Positions 18,465 to 27,744 of a stretch of DNA of 64,000 nucleotides are shown piece by piece (the first letter of the stretch is position 1; each line of letters opens with the position of its first letter). The notes beneath the pieces are model-generated. The model saw only the letters and a list, made by a program, of their open reading frames with translations, had not been told where the DNA came from and made no database searches. Source of the stretch: Marinomonas rhizomae (GTDB taxonomy: Bacteria; Pseudomonadota; Gammaproteobacteria; Pseudomonadales; Marinomonadaceae); contig NZ_CP073343.1 of NCBI RefSeq assembly GCF_024397855.1, positions 1,054,001 through 1,118,000 on the forward strand. Direction: 5' to 3'. Position numbers and translations under genes: made by a program.

Positions 18465-19967
18465 ATGGCTAACGAAAATAACACAGAATCCACAGTACAA
18501 TCTGACGACAACCGCTTAGTAGCAGAACGTCGTGGTAAATTGGCGGCTATTCGCGCTGAGCGTAATGCTTACCCAAACACGTTTCGTCCAAATGCTTACG
18601 CAGCGGATCTTCAAGCGGAATTCGGCGAACTAGAAAAAGCCGAGCTAGAAGAAAAAGACCACAAGGTTAGTATTGCTGGTCGTATCGTGCGTAACCGTGG
18701 CGCTTTCATGTTGTTACAAGACATGACAGGTCAAATCCAAGCTTATGTAAACCGTAAAGCCTTAAGCCCAGAGCTATTGGCCGATCAAAAAACGTGGGAT
18801 TTGGGCGATATTATTGGTATTTCAGGTCCAGTTCACAAATCTGGAAAAGGCGACTTGTACATTGATATGCAAGAAGCGCAATTGCTGACCAAATCTCTAC
18901 GTCCATTACCAGACAAGCACCACGGTTTGTCTGACATGGAGATGCGTTACCGTCAGCGTTATGTCGATTTGATCGTAAACGAAGAGTCTCGTGAGACTTT
19001 CCAAATGCGTTCAAAAATCATCTCTACGATTCGTCGCTTCTTAGAAGATCGTCGTTTCATGGAAGTTGAAACGCCAATGCTACAAACCATTCCTGGTGGT
19101 GCGTCAGCGCGTCCATTTGTTACGCATCATAATGCGATGGACATGAGTATGTACTTGCGTATCGCACCAGAGCTTTACTTGAAGCGTTTGGTTGTCGGTG
19201 GTTTTGAGCGTGTATTCGAGATTAACCGTAACTTCCGTAACGAAGGTACATCGACTCGTCACAATCCAGAATTCACCATGATCGAATTCTACCAAGCGTA
19301 CGCAGACTACAAAGATCTAATGGACCTAACAGAAGCTATGTTGCGTGAAGTGGCAGAGAAAGTTTTGGGCACAACGACAGTCACTTACCAAGGTTCAGAA
19401 TATGACTTTGGTGCGCCGTTTGTTCGCATGAGCATGTTGGATTCGATTCTGCACTACAATCCCGAATTGACAGCGGCAGATCTAGAAACGCTAGAAGGCG
19501 CGACAGCTGTTGCGAAGAAACTAAAAATCGACGTGAAACCAATTTGGGGCTTGGGTAAGCTTTGGACAGAAATTTTCGAAGAAACCGCAGAGCACAAATT
19601 GGATCAACCGACTTTCATTACGGAATACCCAGCGGAAGTATCGCCACTGGCGCGTCGTAATGATGACAATGATTTCATTACCGACCGTTTTGAATTCTTC
19701 GTGGGTGGTCGTGAAATCGCTAACGGTTTCTCGGAGCTTAACGATCCAGAAGACCAAGCAGAGCGTTTCATGCGTCAAGTTGCAGAAAAAGACGCGGGTG
19801 ATGATGAGGCCATGCATTACGATGCAGACTACATCAATGCACTAGAATACGGCCTACCACCAACCGCTGGTGAAGGTATCGGTATCGACCGTTTGGTGAT
19901 GTTGTTTACTGATGCACCTTCGATCCGTGATGTATTGTTGTTCCCACATATGAAGCCTCAGGACTGA
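18465..19967 (+). CDS. lysS: lysyl-tRNA synthetase, class II
   Basis: Charges tRNA-Lys. 500 aa, close to E. coli LysS (505). N-terminal anticodon-binding OB fold (about 65-150: [20 protein letters not shown]), then the catalytic core: motif 1 around [20 protein letters not shown], motif 2 [20 protein letters not shown] (about 260-280), motif 3 [13 protein letters not shown] near the C-terminus. It follows prfB and is closed by a terminator. Confidence 0.97.
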   Translation: MANENNTESTVQSDDNRLVAERRGKLAAIRAERNAYPNTFRPNAYAADLQAEFGELEKAELEEKDHKVSIAGRIVRNRGAFMLLQDMTGQIQAYVNRKALSPELLADQKTWDLGDIIGISGPVHKSGKGDLYIDMQEAQLLTKSLRPLPDKHHGLSDMEMRYRQRYVDLIVNEESRETFQMRSKIISTIRRFLEDRRFMEVETPMLQTIPGGASARPFVTHHNAMDMSMYLRIAPELYLKRLVVGGFERVFEINRNFRNEGTSTRHNPEFTMIEFYQAYADYKDLMDLTEAMLREVAEKVLGTTTVTYQGSEYDFGAPFVRMSMLDSILHYNPELTAADLETLEGATAVAKKLKIDVKPIWGLGKLWTEIFEETAEHKLDQPTFITEYPAEVSPLARRNDDNDFITDRFEFFVGGREIANGFSELNDPEDQAERFMRQVAEKDAGDDEAMHYDADYINALEYGLPPTAGEGIGIDRLVMLFTDAPSIRDVLLFPHMKPQD

Positions 19968-20006
19968 TCCCAGGCCGGATAGTCACTGATACTTAGTAAT
20001 GTATTT

Positions 20007-20034
20007 ATAAGGCCTCAATTGAGGCCTTATTTTG
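20007..20034 (+). terminator. intrinsic terminator of lysS
   Basis: Perfect palindrome ATAAGGCCTC-AATT-GAGGCCTTAT followed by TTTG. Confidence 0.85.
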
Positions 20035-20075
20035 TTTCCATACTCTATTTTTGATGACGTACAACGGAGCATTCC

Positions 20076-21137
20076 ATGAGTCGTTTTTGGACAGATAAAA
20101 TTGCTTCTCTTGACCCTTATGTGCCAGGCGAACAACCGCAAGACAAAAAGTACATCAAGCTAAACACCAACGAAAGTCCATACTCTCCGTCTCCTAAGGC
20201 GCTAGAAGCAATGGCATTGGAAGTCAGTGAGCGTTTACGCCTTTATCCAGACCCAAACTGTGTAACCCTGAAAAACGCATTAGCAAAAAGTTACCAGCTA
20301 AATGCGAATCAAGTGTTTGTTGGCAACGGCTCGGACGAAGTATTGGCTTTGGCGTTCATGGGGTATTTTGCTGGTGGTAAACCATTGGCTTTCGCTGACA
20401 TCACTTATAGCTTTTATAAGGTGTACGCTGGTTTATACAGCATCGAACCAAAACTGATCCCGCTTAACGATGATTTCGACATCGTCCCTGCAGATTATGA
20501 AAACCTAGATGTGTCAGGTGTGGTTATTACCAACCCGAATGCACCGACGGGTAAAGCCTTACCTTTGGCGGATATTGAAGCAATTCTAAAAGCGAACCCA
20601 GATGTGATGGTGTTGGTTGATGAAGCTTATGTGGACTTCGGTGCGCAAAGTGCTGTGTCACTGATCAATCAATATCCTAATCTACTGGTTGTGCAAACCT
20701 TGTCTAAATCCCGTGCCTTGGCAGGGATCCGTGTCGGCTACGCGTTGGGCCATCCAGATTTGATCGAAGGTTTGGAGCGTTTGAAGAACTCTTTTAACTC
20801 CTACCCAATTGATCGCATTGCTTTAGCGGGTGCGACTGCAGCGGTGGAAGATGAGGCGTATTTAAGAGAGATTGGCGAAAAAACCATTGCCACGCGCGAG
20901 CAGTCTGTTAAAGATCTTGAAGCGTTAGGGTTCAACATCATTCCTTCTGCGACCAACTTTGTTTTCGCAACACACCCAGACAAAGACGCTGAGCAAATTT
21001 ACTTGGCTTTAAAAGAGCAGGGGATTCTTGTTCGTTTCTTTGGTAGCAACAAACCACGTATTGACAACTATTTACGAATTACTATCGGAACGGATGAAGA
21101 AATGGCTGCCCTAACTGCAGCGTTGAAAACACTGTAA
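20076..21137 (+). CDS. hisC: histidinol-phosphate aminotransferase
   Basis: PLP enzyme (fold type I) of histidine synthesis, possibly also aromatic amino acids. 353 aa. Motifs: KLNTNESPYSPSPKAL (substrate loop), RLYPDPNC, FVGNGSDEVLAL, the NPNAPTGKALP segment, LVDEAYVDFG, and the PLP lysine in TLSKSRALAGIRVGYA. No other his genes are near. Terminators stand on both sides, so it is probably a single-gene unit. Confidence 0.93.
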   Translation: MSRFWTDKIASLDPYVPGEQPQDKKYIKLNTNESPYSPSPKALEAMALEVSERLRLYPDPNCVTLKNALAKSYQLNANQVFVGNGSDEVLALAFMGYFAGGKPLAFADITYSFYKVYAGLYSIEPKLIPLNDDFDIVPADYENLDVSGVVITNPNAPTGKALPLADIEAILKANPDVMVLVDEAYVDFGAQSAVSLINQYPNLLVVQTLSKSRALAGIRVGYALGHPDLIEGLERLKNSFNSYPIDRIALAGATAAVEDEAYLREIGEKTIATREQSVKDLEALGFNIIPSATNFVFATHPDKDAEQIYLALKEQGILVRFFGSNKPRIDNYLRITIGTDEEMAALTAALKTL

Positions 21138-21175
21138 TCGCGCACTTGTGTTTATTTTAATGGTTATGTTTTATA

Positions 21176-21202
21176 AAACCGCTTCTCAATGAGCGGTTTT
21201 TT
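21176..21202 (+). terminator. intrinsic terminator of hisC
   Basis: AAACCGCT / AGCGGTTT stem with an 8-nt loop and a T7 tail. Confidence 0.85.
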
Positions 21203-21258
21203 TATGCTCTCAGTTTTTGTTAAGCTGCATTATCAGGGAAGCGACAGAGAAGAGGGTT

Positions 21259-21735
21259 ATGGGAATATTTGAAACGCTTGATGGCTTGAAAATTTCATAC
21301 GAAAAGTTTGATCATGAGCCTGTTTATACGTGTGAAGAAGCCAACAGTATAAATTCTCATATATCTGGAGCAAAGACTAAAAATTTATTTTTACGGGACC
21401 GAAAAGGCAAGCGTCACTTTCTAGTCGTTGTTTTGGATGAGAAGCAAATTGATTTGAATTACTTATCTAGCATTCTTGATGTGAAGCAGTTGAGTTTCGC
21501 CTCTCCTCAACGACTAGAAAAGTATCTAGACACTGCGCCTGGCTCTGTTTCTATTTTAGGTGTGGTGAATGACCCTGAGGGCTTAGTGGAAGTTATTATT
21601 GATCAAGATGTATGGCAATCCGAGACGTTACAGTGTCACCCCTTGGTGAATACCTCTACTTTGGTTATGAAACTTAGCGACATAGCGATATTATTTGAAC
21701 ACTTAGGCAGGACAAGTAAGGTTATTCAGCTTTAA
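21259..21735 (+). CDS. YbaK/EbsC-type aminoacyl-tRNA deacylase (PrdX-like)
   Basis: A 158-aa stand-alone editing-domain protein that hydrolyses mischarged tRNA (typically Ala- or Cys-tRNA-Pro in this family). The start at 21259 (MGIFETLDGLKISYEKFDHE, AGAGGG just upstream) is preferred to an in-frame upstream ATG at 21217. Diagnostic blocks: PVYTCEEANSINSHISGAKTKNLFLRDRKGKRHFL (catalytic-region K in KTKNLFL), LSFASPQRLEKYL, PGSVSILGVVND and CHPLVNTSTL. Lies 18 bp before the next gene, so they may be cotranscribed. Confidence 0.88.
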   Translation: MGIFETLDGLKISYEKFDHEPVYTCEEANSINSHISGAKTKNLFLRDRKGKRHFLVVVLDEKQIDLNYLSSILDVKQLSFASPQRLEKYLDTAPGSVSILGVVNDPEGLVEVIIDQDVWQSETLQCHPLVNTSTLVMKLSDIAILFEHLGRTSKVIQL

Positions 21736-21753
21736 ATATTTAAGGAGCCATTA

Positions 21754-22170
21754 ATGCTTGAACCTGTAATACAAGAGGAAGCCACTGGTTGCGGCATTGC
21801 TACTGTGGCGAATATTCTGGGTAAAACCTATGGACAGATGAAAGCCTCAGCCAATGCAATGGGGATTTATGCGGACGATATATCTCTTTGGTCGGACACT
21901 CAATATGTAAGACAAATGTTATCTGCTGCTGGCGTGAAAACATCGACAGAAGAGATTTCGTTTTCATCATGGAATGATTTGCCGGATTTAGCCTTGCTTG
22001 CCATTAAGCAGCATCAAGAAGCAGGTAAAGACTTCTGGCATTGGGTGGTGTTTAAGCGAGTTGATGGTAAAGCTTTTGTGCTAGATTCCGCCAGTTACTT
22101 ACCTGTGAATATTCGAACTGACTTCGAGGCTATGCAGCCAAAATGGTTTATTGAGGTTATGATTTCTTGA
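21754..22170 (+). CDS. C39-like (papain-fold) cysteine peptidase-like protein
   Basis: 138 aa. The N-terminal EEATGCGIATVANILG looks like the catalytic-Cys helix of C39-type domains (usually Q.....CG.A.L..), with a His in DFWHWVVFKRVDG and an Asp in FVLDSASY in the right order for a Cys-His-Asp triad. No signal peptide and no ABC transporter, so it is not a standard bacteriocin-processing exporter. A good ribosome site (AAGGAG) precedes the ATG. Activity is inferred; a non-proteolytic role is possible. Confidence 0.65.
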   Translation: MLEPVIQEEATGCGIATVANILGKTYGQMKASANAMGIYADDISLWSDTQYVRQMLSAAGVKTSTEEISFSSWNDLPDLALLAIKQHQEAGKDFWHWVVFKRVDGKAFVLDSASYLPVNIRTDFEAMQPKWFIEVMIS

Positions 22171-22239
22171 ATTGGGTTTGATCAAAAATAGTGTAATACT
22201 GACACTCTACGAAGTGGGTACCTAATCGATGCGAGTCTT

Positions 22240-22809
22240 ATGAATCAATCTTTATTATCGGAACAGCACACGACGGAATCCTTGGCGAATTTGCTTATTC
22301 GAGTGGCAAAAGAAGATCGTTCTGCCTTCTCTGAACTATATGAAGCAACTTATCGGAAACTTTTTGGCATTGTTTATCGTATCTTGAAGAATCAGGCGGT
22401 ATCCGAAGAAGTGCTGCAAGAGGTTTATCTTAAAATATGGGATAAAGCATCAAGCTTTGATGCGAGCCTTGCATCACCGATTACTTGGATGGCGACGATT
22501 GCACGTAATCGTACCATTGATGAAGTACGAAAAAATCAATTACCAGACAGTGATGCTGATGTGGATTTTGATTTAATCGTAGATGACTCTATGACGCCAG
22601 ATGATTCTTTTAGCAAGAGTCGAGATTTACTAAAGCTTGAAGCGTGTTTAGATGGCCTTGAATCGCCTCGTGCACAAATGATAAAAGCGGCATACCTTGA
22701 TGGTTGTTCTCGTCAAGAGCTTGCTGAACGTTTCGAACAGCCTTTAGGCACTATTAAAACTTGGCTTCATCGCAGCATCAAACAGCTGCAAGGTTGTATG
22801 AACTTATGA
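22240..22809 (+). CDS. ECF sigma factor (SigK-like)
   Basis: A 189-aa ECF sigma factor. Region 2: LYEATYRKLFGIVYRILKN...VSEEVLQEVYLKIWDKASSF and TWMATIARNRTIDEVRK. Region 4: LDGCSRQELAERFEQPLGTIKTWLHRSIKQL, a clear helix-turn-helix. Its stop overlaps the start of an RskA-type anti-sigma gene by 4 bp (ATGA), the usual arrangement. Its trigger and regulon are unknown. Confidence 0.93.
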   Translation: MNQSLLSEQHTTESLANLLIRVAKEDRSAFSELYEATYRKLFGIVYRILKNQAVSEEVLQEVYLKIWDKASSFDASLASPITWMATIARNRTIDEVRKNQLPDSDADVDFDLIVDDSMTPDDSFSKSRDLLKLEACLDGLESPRAQMIKAAYLDGCSRQELAERFEQPLGTIKTWLHRSIKQLQGCMNL

Positions 22810-23570
22810 ATAACGACGAAGAAACATCCATTCAAACATTGGCAGCAGAGTACGTACTGGGCACTTTGGATAAAGATGAGCGCGACGCGGTAGAAGCTCG
22901 CCGCGTGAATGAGCCTTTACTTGAGCAAGCCATTGTAAGCTGGCAAGCACACCTTGCAGGGCTAAACGACTATGTGCAGGATGCAGAGCCAAGGGAAGGT
23001 TTGTTTGATGAAATCTTGGCTAAACTTGACCAAAGATCAGATCAAAAATCTGTGAGCAGTCGTTCACTAAATTCAGCCGCCTCCGCTGTTGTTGTCGAAA
23101 TGGAAGCGATGCGGACCAAGCTGAAACGTTGGCGATTTGGTGCGTTTGGCGCATCGGCTATTGCGGCTTGTCTTGCCATCTTTATGGTGGTTAAACCACC
23201 TGTTGCGCCAGTCGTTCAGGCTAACGCGCCTTTTGTTGCGGTGTTTCAAGCAGACGATAAGCAACCTGCTTTTATCATGTCGCTGGATATTGATACTCGC
23301 CAACTTACCGTTCGTCCTGTCAGTGCGCAGGGACAAGGTGAAGGTAAAACCTATCAGTTGTGGATTAAGGCGGATGAAATTGGTCCAGCACCACGTTCTT
23401 TAGGTTTATTAGCCAATATTGCTAACCCTATCCAAAAACAAATTAATTATGATCCGGCGGTGATTCGCCACGCAACGTTTGGCATAAGCGTTGAACCTGC
23501 AGGCGGCTCTCCAACCGGAGTACCAACTGGGCCAGCCATTCACGGTAGGCTATATCCAACGTCTTTGTGA
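22806..23570 (+). CDS. RskA-family anti-sigma factor
   Basis: 254 aa from the ATG that overlaps the sigma stop. The cytoplasmic N-terminus (IQTLAAEYVLGTLDKDERDAVEARR) is the RskA sigma-binding region; it has no HxxxCxxC zinc motif. One membrane segment follows near residues 118-140 (FGAFGASAIAACLAIFMVV). The periplasmic domain shows the RskA signature: TYQLWIKADE, PRSLGLL and FGISVEPAGGSPTGVPTGP. It should hold the sigma factor inactive at the membrane until released by proteolysis. Confidence 0.9.
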   Translation: MNNDEETSIQTLAAEYVLGTLDKDERDAVEARRVNEPLLEQAIVSWQAHLAGLNDYVQDAEPREGLFDEILAKLDQRSDQKSVSSRSLNSAASAVVVEMEAMRTKLKRWRFGAFGASAIAACLAIFMVVKPPVAPVVQANAPFVAVFQADDKQPAFIMSLDIDTRQLTVRPVSAQGQGEGKTYQLWIKADEIGPAPRSLGLLANIANPIQKQINYDPAVIRHATFGISVEPAGGSPTGVPTGPAIHGRLYPTSL

Positions 23571-23605
23571 TGAAGGAATCGCGGTGGTGCAAAGTTGAAC
23601 TAAGA

Positions 23606-23636
23606 AATCAGCCCTAGCAGGTCGCTAGGGCTGATT
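23606..23636. terminator. hairpin between convergent genes
   Basis: AATCAGCCCTAGC / GCTAGGGCTGATT, 13-bp perfect stem, 5-nt loop, between the anti-sigma gene and the betaine ATPase gene. No U-tract follows directly; probably a bidirectional terminator. Confidence 0.6.
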
Positions 23637-23674
23637 AGTAATCTGTATCATCTTTTTTTGAGAGAGCTTTGTCG

Positions 23675-24862
23675 TCAAGCAGCGTCAAAACTTGGGCTTA
23701 ATACTTCTGCAATGGCATCATTTGAAAGGCAGCCAATCACTTGGTTGTCACTGTCTAGCACTGGCAACAAATGATGGTCCGTTAACAGAGCGGTCGGTAG
23801 CACAGTTTGTAAGTAGTCTTTCTCTTTCACACAGGCTTGATGCAAAAGTGGTGAATCGATGCGGCCTGCTTGGTAAGCTGCTAGACGATTTTTACTGACC
23901 ACTCCTTGCAGCTGATTGTTTTTGATCCAAACTAGGGTGTCATGCTTTTTGAACGCATCGCTTAAGCCTTCTGCAAAATCGCAATCGATGATTTTGTTCT
24001 TACTTCGATCCATAATATGCCTAACTTTCAAGGCTTTGGCTCGGTTTACGTCTTTGGCAAAATCTCTTACATAATTATCGACTGGATTTAGAATGATGTC
24101 TTCAGGTGTGCCGACTTGAATCATTTCACCGTCTTTTAGTACGGCAATACGATCCCCTAAACGTAATGCTTCATCTAGATCATGGGTGATGAAAATGATG
24201 GTTTTCTGTAATTTGCCTTGTAACCCGATTAACTGAGTTTGCATTTCATAGCGGATCAGCGGATCAAGCGCAGAAAAAGCTTCGTCCATTAAGAGTATTT
24301 CAGCGTCCGTGCACAGGGCACGAGCTAATCCAACCCGCTGTTGCTGACCTCCAGATAATTGAGAAGGGTATTGATCCTCATAACCTTCTAGACCTACGAC
24401 TTCAAGCCATTCTTTGGCTTTGTCTTTCCAAATATTAGGCTTTTCCCCTTGAACAGATAAGCCGTACCCCACATTGTCGAGGACACAGCGGTGAGGCATT
24501 AAGCCAAAATGTTGAAATACCATAGACATCTTATGGCGACGGAATTCTATTAACTCTTTTGGGCTTAAAGTTAGTATGTCTTCGCCTTCCACTTTTATCT
24601 TACCAGCTGTTGGGTCTATTAAGCGGTTAAAATGGCGGATTAAAGTGGATTTGCCAGACCCAGACAGTCCCATAATGACAAAGATTTCACCGCGATTAAC
24701 CGATAAATTAATGTCACGCAAACCAACGGTGTGGCCTGTTTTGGCGAGCACATCGCTTTTGCTCATACCGTCATTCACCTTTGGTAGTACCTTTGTAGGG
24801 TGGTTGCCAAAGATTTGAGTGAGAGACTCAATCTCAATAATGGGCGTTGCGTTATTGTCCAT
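23675..24862 (-). CDS. proV: glycine betaine/proline ABC transporter, ATP-binding protein (ProV type)
   Basis: 395-aa ATPase of a betaine importer. Start at 24862 (MDNNATPIIEIESLTQIFG) has GGAGG 8 nt upstream and overlaps the permease gene by 11 bp; a longer frame exists upstream but is unlikely. Order: ProV-specific N-terminal extension (KTGHTVGLRDINLSV), Walker A GLSGSGKST, signature LSGGQQQRV, Walker B ILLMDEAFSALDP, and a C-terminal CBS-like pair (from about 285) that in relatives senses ionic strength. Last gene of the SBP-permease-ATPase operon. Confidence 0.93.
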   Translation of the reverse strand: MDNNATPIIEIESLTQIFGNHPTKVLPKVNDGMSKSDVLAKTGHTVGLRDINLSVNRGEIFVIMGLSGSGKSTLIRHFNRLIDPTAGKIKVEGEDILTLSPKELIEFRRHKMSMVFQHFGLMPHRCVLDNVGYGLSVQGEKPNIWKDKAKEWLEVVGLEGYEDQYPSQLSGGQQQRVGLARALCTDAEILLMDEAFSALDPLIRYEMQTQLIGLQGKLQKTIIFITHDLDEALRLGDRIAVLKDGEMIQVGTPEDIILNPVDNYVRDFAKDVNRAKALKVRHIMDRSKNKIIDCDFAEGLSDAFKKHDTLVWIKNNQLQGVVSKNRLAAYQAGRIDSPLLHQACVKEKDYLQTVLPTALLTDHHLLPVLDSDNQVIGCLSNDAIAEVLSPSFDAA

Positions 24863-25754
24863 TCTGGCCGCCTCCAAGGTGTTTTTGTGTGCGCTTTGCA
24901 TAACTCTGAGAGACGCGGTCAAACATGATAGCGAGGGCGACAATCGCCAACCCATTAAGTAGGCCTAGCGTGAAATATTGATTGGTGATGGATTTCAAAA
25001 CGGGTTGTCCAAGTCCTTTTACACCAATCATGGAAGCGATAACGACCATGGCGAGTGCCATCATGATAGTTTGGTTGATACCAGCCATAATCGTTGGCAT
25101 AGCGAGTGGTAGTTGAACGCCAAATAAACGTTGTGTTGGCGTTGCACCGTATGCCGTTGCGGCCTCCAAGGTTTCATGCGGCACTAGGCGTATGCCCAAA
25201 TTGGTTAAACGAATGACGGGGGGAATGGCGTAGATTACTACGGCGATTACCCCCGGGATTTTACCAATGCCCAATAGCATCACTACAGGAATCAAATATA
25301 CAAATGCAGGCATGGTCTGCATTATGTCTAAAAAGGGTGTGATGATGGATTGCGCTCGATTTGAACGTGCCATCATGATTCCCACGGGAATGCCTAGGAC
25401 GATGGCTAAGAAAGTACAAACGGTAATAATACTGAGAGTTCGCATCGTATTATCCCACATACCAAAATAACCAATGGCTAACAAAGAAACGGAGACGCCA
25501 ACACAAAGTTTCCAAGAGCGACTCATGAAATAGACTAAACCAGCTAAAACCCCCAACACTAACAACCAAGGTGTATCTAGCAGCAAGTTTTCAAACCACA
25601 CTAGGAAACTCAGTAGAGGATCGAAGAAAGCTTCGATTTGGTCTCCATAAGCACGTGAAAAATCACGATACGCGCCATCCAGTGTTTTTCGTATTCCCAG
25701 AAGTTCTCTGCGGCTCATATCGGGAAATTCAGTAAGCCAAGATTGATCTGCCAT
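24852..25754 (-). CDS. proW: glycine betaine/proline ABC transporter, permease (ProW type)
   Basis: 300-aa inner-membrane permease with about seven hydrophobic segments and the EAA loop ETLEAATAYGATPTQRLFGV. The conserved DIMQTMPAFVYLIPVVMLLG and IPPVIRLTNLGIR segments are typical of ProW/OpuAB. It has a 70-residue hydrophilic N-terminus before the first membrane segment, a little shorter than in E. coli ProW. Overlaps proV by 11 bp. Confidence 0.93.
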   Translation of the reverse strand: MADQSWLTEFPDMSRRELLGIRKTLDGAYRDFSRAYGDQIEAFFDPLLSFLVWFENLLLDTPWLLVLGVLAGLVYFMSRSWKLCVGVSVSLLAIGYFGMWDNTMRTLSIITVCTFLAIVLGIPVGIMMARSNRAQSIITPFLDIMQTMPAFVYLIPVVMLLGIGKIPGVIAVVIYAIPPVIRLTNLGIRLVPHETLEAATAYGATPTQRLFGVQLPLAMPTIMAGINQTIMMALAMVVIASMIGVKGLGQPVLKSITNQYFTLGLLNGLAIVALAIMFDRVSQSYAKRTQKHLGGGQNGQ

Positions 25755-25789
25755 AGTGTATTCTTTCGGTTATATCAGGTAGGAAAAGT

Positions 25790-25817
25790 CATGAGCATGG
25801 CAGACACCATGCTCATG
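25790..25817 (-). repeat. perfect hairpin between the betaine-binding protein and permease genes
   Basis: CATGAGCATGG / CCATGCTCATG, 11-bp perfect stem with a 6-nt loop, between the binding-protein stop and the permease start. No U-tract. The position mirrors the hairpin at 1912-1939 and suggests differential expression or mRNA protection. Confidence 0.7.
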
Positions 25818-25839
25818 ATATGAATGTTATACGGCATAC

Positions 25840-26844
25840 TTATAGGTTATCTAATGCGGCTATAAGTTTATTTTTTACCTCTGTGCTGACCCACTTAGAC
25901 CAGACCTCCTCATGTTCAAACATAAAGTTTTCTGCTGCATATTGTCCATCCGCTTGGTTTTCTTCAATCCAGGCAAGCAAACCATTCATTTGCTCGTTGG
26001 TGAAAGAGCGTTTGCCTAAATAGTCATAAGCTTCTGGTGATGTATCAGCAAATTCGTCTGTGGTAACGGTATAGACTGGAGAAGGTGGGTACATAGACAC
26101 AGTTGGCTCTAAACAGTCTGCTAGCGCAATACAGTTTATGAATTCCTCTTTTTTCACCCCTGAGCCAAAGTCGACTTTAACCATTTTGTACTTTCCTAGC
26201 ACAGCAGTTGGTGCCCAGTAGTAGCCAAACCATGGTGCTTTACGTTCATAAGCTTTGGCGATGGAACCGGCTAAACCTGCGCCAGAACCTGGGTCGATCA
26301 ATTCAAACCCTGCTTCCTTCAGTTTTAGGGCTCGGAATAAATTAGAACTGGAAATCTGGCAGCCCCAACCTGCAGGGCAGCCGTAGAAGCCTGATATGCT
26401 GTCATCTTCAGTGTGTGGAAATTCTTTTGCGTGTTTAATTACCCCTTCGATTGTGGCAAGTTCAGGGTTTTCTTTAACCATGTAAGCAGGAACCCAGAAG
26501 CCTTCTTCACCGCCGTCAGATAGAGATTTGCCTGCCAGTTTTAAGCGACCCTCATCAACACCTTGATTCAATAAGTCATTGAAAGAGTTGGTCCAGAGTT
26601 CCGGCGCTATGTCTGGTTGTCCTTTTTCAATCATTGATGTACCAGTTGGCATTGTGTCGCCCGGTACTAATTCTGCGTCACAACCAAAACCATTGGCTAG
26701 AATGAATTTATCGATGTTGGCAATCAGTGAAGCTGAACTCCAATTCATGTCTGCAATAGTCACTTTTCCGCACTCATGATGAGCCGCGAATGCCCCTGAA
26801 GCGCCTAGGGTCAGGGCGACAGAAAGTAGCAGTTTACTTTTCAT
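25840..26844 (-). CDS. proX: glycine betaine ABC transporter, periplasmic binding protein (OpuAC/ProX type)
   Basis: 334 aa with signal peptide MKSKLLLSVALTLGASGAFA. OpuAC-fold binder; Trp residues in ADMNWSSAS, APELWTNSF and APWFGYYWAP are where family members build the aromatic cage for quaternary amines. Three Cys pairs (about 26/53, FYGCPAGWGC, NCIALADC) suggest disulfides. First gene of the operon, unlike E. coli proVWX where it is last. Substrate betaine or proline betaine is inferred. Confidence 0.92.
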   Translation of the reverse strand: MKSKLLLSVALTLGASGAFAAHHECGKVTIADMNWSSASLIANIDKFILANGFGCDAELVPGDTMPTGTSMIEKGQPDIAPELWTNSFNDLLNQGVDEGRLKLAGKSLSDGGEEGFWVPAYMVKENPELATIEGVIKHAKEFPHTEDDSISGFYGCPAGWGCQISSSNLFRALKLKEAGFELIDPGSGAGLAGSIAKAYERKAPWFGYYWAPTAVLGKYKMVKVDFGSGVKKEEFINCIALADCLEPTVSMYPPSPVYTVTTDEFADTSPEAYDYLGKRSFTNEQMNGLLAWIEENQADGQYAAENFMFEHEEVWSKWVSTEVKNKLIAALDNL

Positions 26845-27265
26845 AATAGTGTCCTTTAGTGATGATTTTTATCAAAGAATTTTTAATATTTTTATAGGAG
26901 GTTGACTATTAACTTACATCTCTAATTATTGTATTTCAAATATTTAGCCGCTTTAGTTGTGATTGTATGCGTCTAATATGCTTGATTTAGTTGCTTTTTA
27001 GCTGAAAAAGATACCCTGAGTATTTGAGAGGGTTGTGTCTAAATTAGAGGTGTAAATTGTTTTGTTTGCCGGAGTTTATTAGCGTTTAACTCTTCTCATA
27101 ATTTGAAGGATTTGTACTTCTCATGTGTGGTGGGTTGGCATTTATTTTCAAGTGTTAAAAAAATCTAAGAAAACACTAATTGGCTGAAACCTTTTTCAAT
27201 TGTGCTCGTAGCTATCAGTGTAAAAGGAAAATACTACTCAATAAGACACTATTTAGGAGTTTATT
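26845..27265. other. 421-bp intergenic region, divergent promoters
   Basis: AT-rich spacer between the leftward betaine operon and a rightward secreted-protein gene. I see no ORF or RNA gene. It holds AGTGTT (27151) / AACACT (27172), a 6-bp inverted repeat, and plausible but unprovable AT-rich promoter elements. Osmotic control of the betaine operon would act here. Confidence 0.5.
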
Positions 27266-27691
27266 ATGAAAAATACATTTTCACGTATAACACTTGGCTT
27301 AGGTATTTTGACAATGACTGGTGCTGCTTTAGCAGGTGGAATGAGCGGCAATCTTTCGGTAAAAGGCAGTGATCAAGATGTATCTGGTGGTACAGTAAGT
27401 GCAGATGTCGTTACCGCTGATAGTAATGGCTGGTTAGTTGTTCATCGTACAGATAAGGCGATGAAACCCGGTCCTGTCGTGGCCTATGCACCACTTAGAA
27501 AAGGTATGAATCATGATGTATCAGCGATTTTAACTGAGCCTGTTAAATCAGGTGAAATGTTGATGCTGATGTTACATGGTGAGGCTGGTGGCATGAAAAC
27601 CGGTATTTTTGAATACACCTTAGGTGCGAAAGAAGATGGCCCTATCAAGGTGAACGGCAAGCTAGTGATGGACGTGATCACAGCAAAATAA
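27266..27691 (+). CDS. small secreted protein, DUF7282-like
   Basis: 141 aa with a signal peptide (MKNTFSRITLGLGILTMTGAALA). The mature domain has the pattern WLVVHRTDKAMKPGPVVAYAPLRKGMNHDV, then EMLMLMLHGEAGGMKTGIFEY and a terminal KVNGKLVMDVIT, as in DUF7282 proteins of archaea and bacteria. Strong ribosome site (AGGAG). Periplasmic or extracellular; function unknown. Closed by a terminator. Confidence 0.75.
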   Translation: MKNTFSRITLGLGILTMTGAALAGGMSGNLSVKGSDQDVSGGTVSADVVTADSNGWLVVHRTDKAMKPGPVVAYAPLRKGMNHDVSAILTEPVKSGEMLMLMLHGEAGGMKTGIFEYTLGAKEDGPIKVNGKLVMDVITAK

Positions 27692-27712
27692 TGTCGAAGA
27701 TTATTGATTAAT

Positions 27713-27742
27713 AAGGGGGAGATGTATTTTCATCTCCCCCTT
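27713..27742. terminator. bidirectional terminator
   Basis: AAGGGGGAGATG / CATCTCCCCCTT, 12-bp perfect stem and 6-nt loop, between convergent genes. Confidence 0.88.
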
Positions 27743-27744
27743 TC

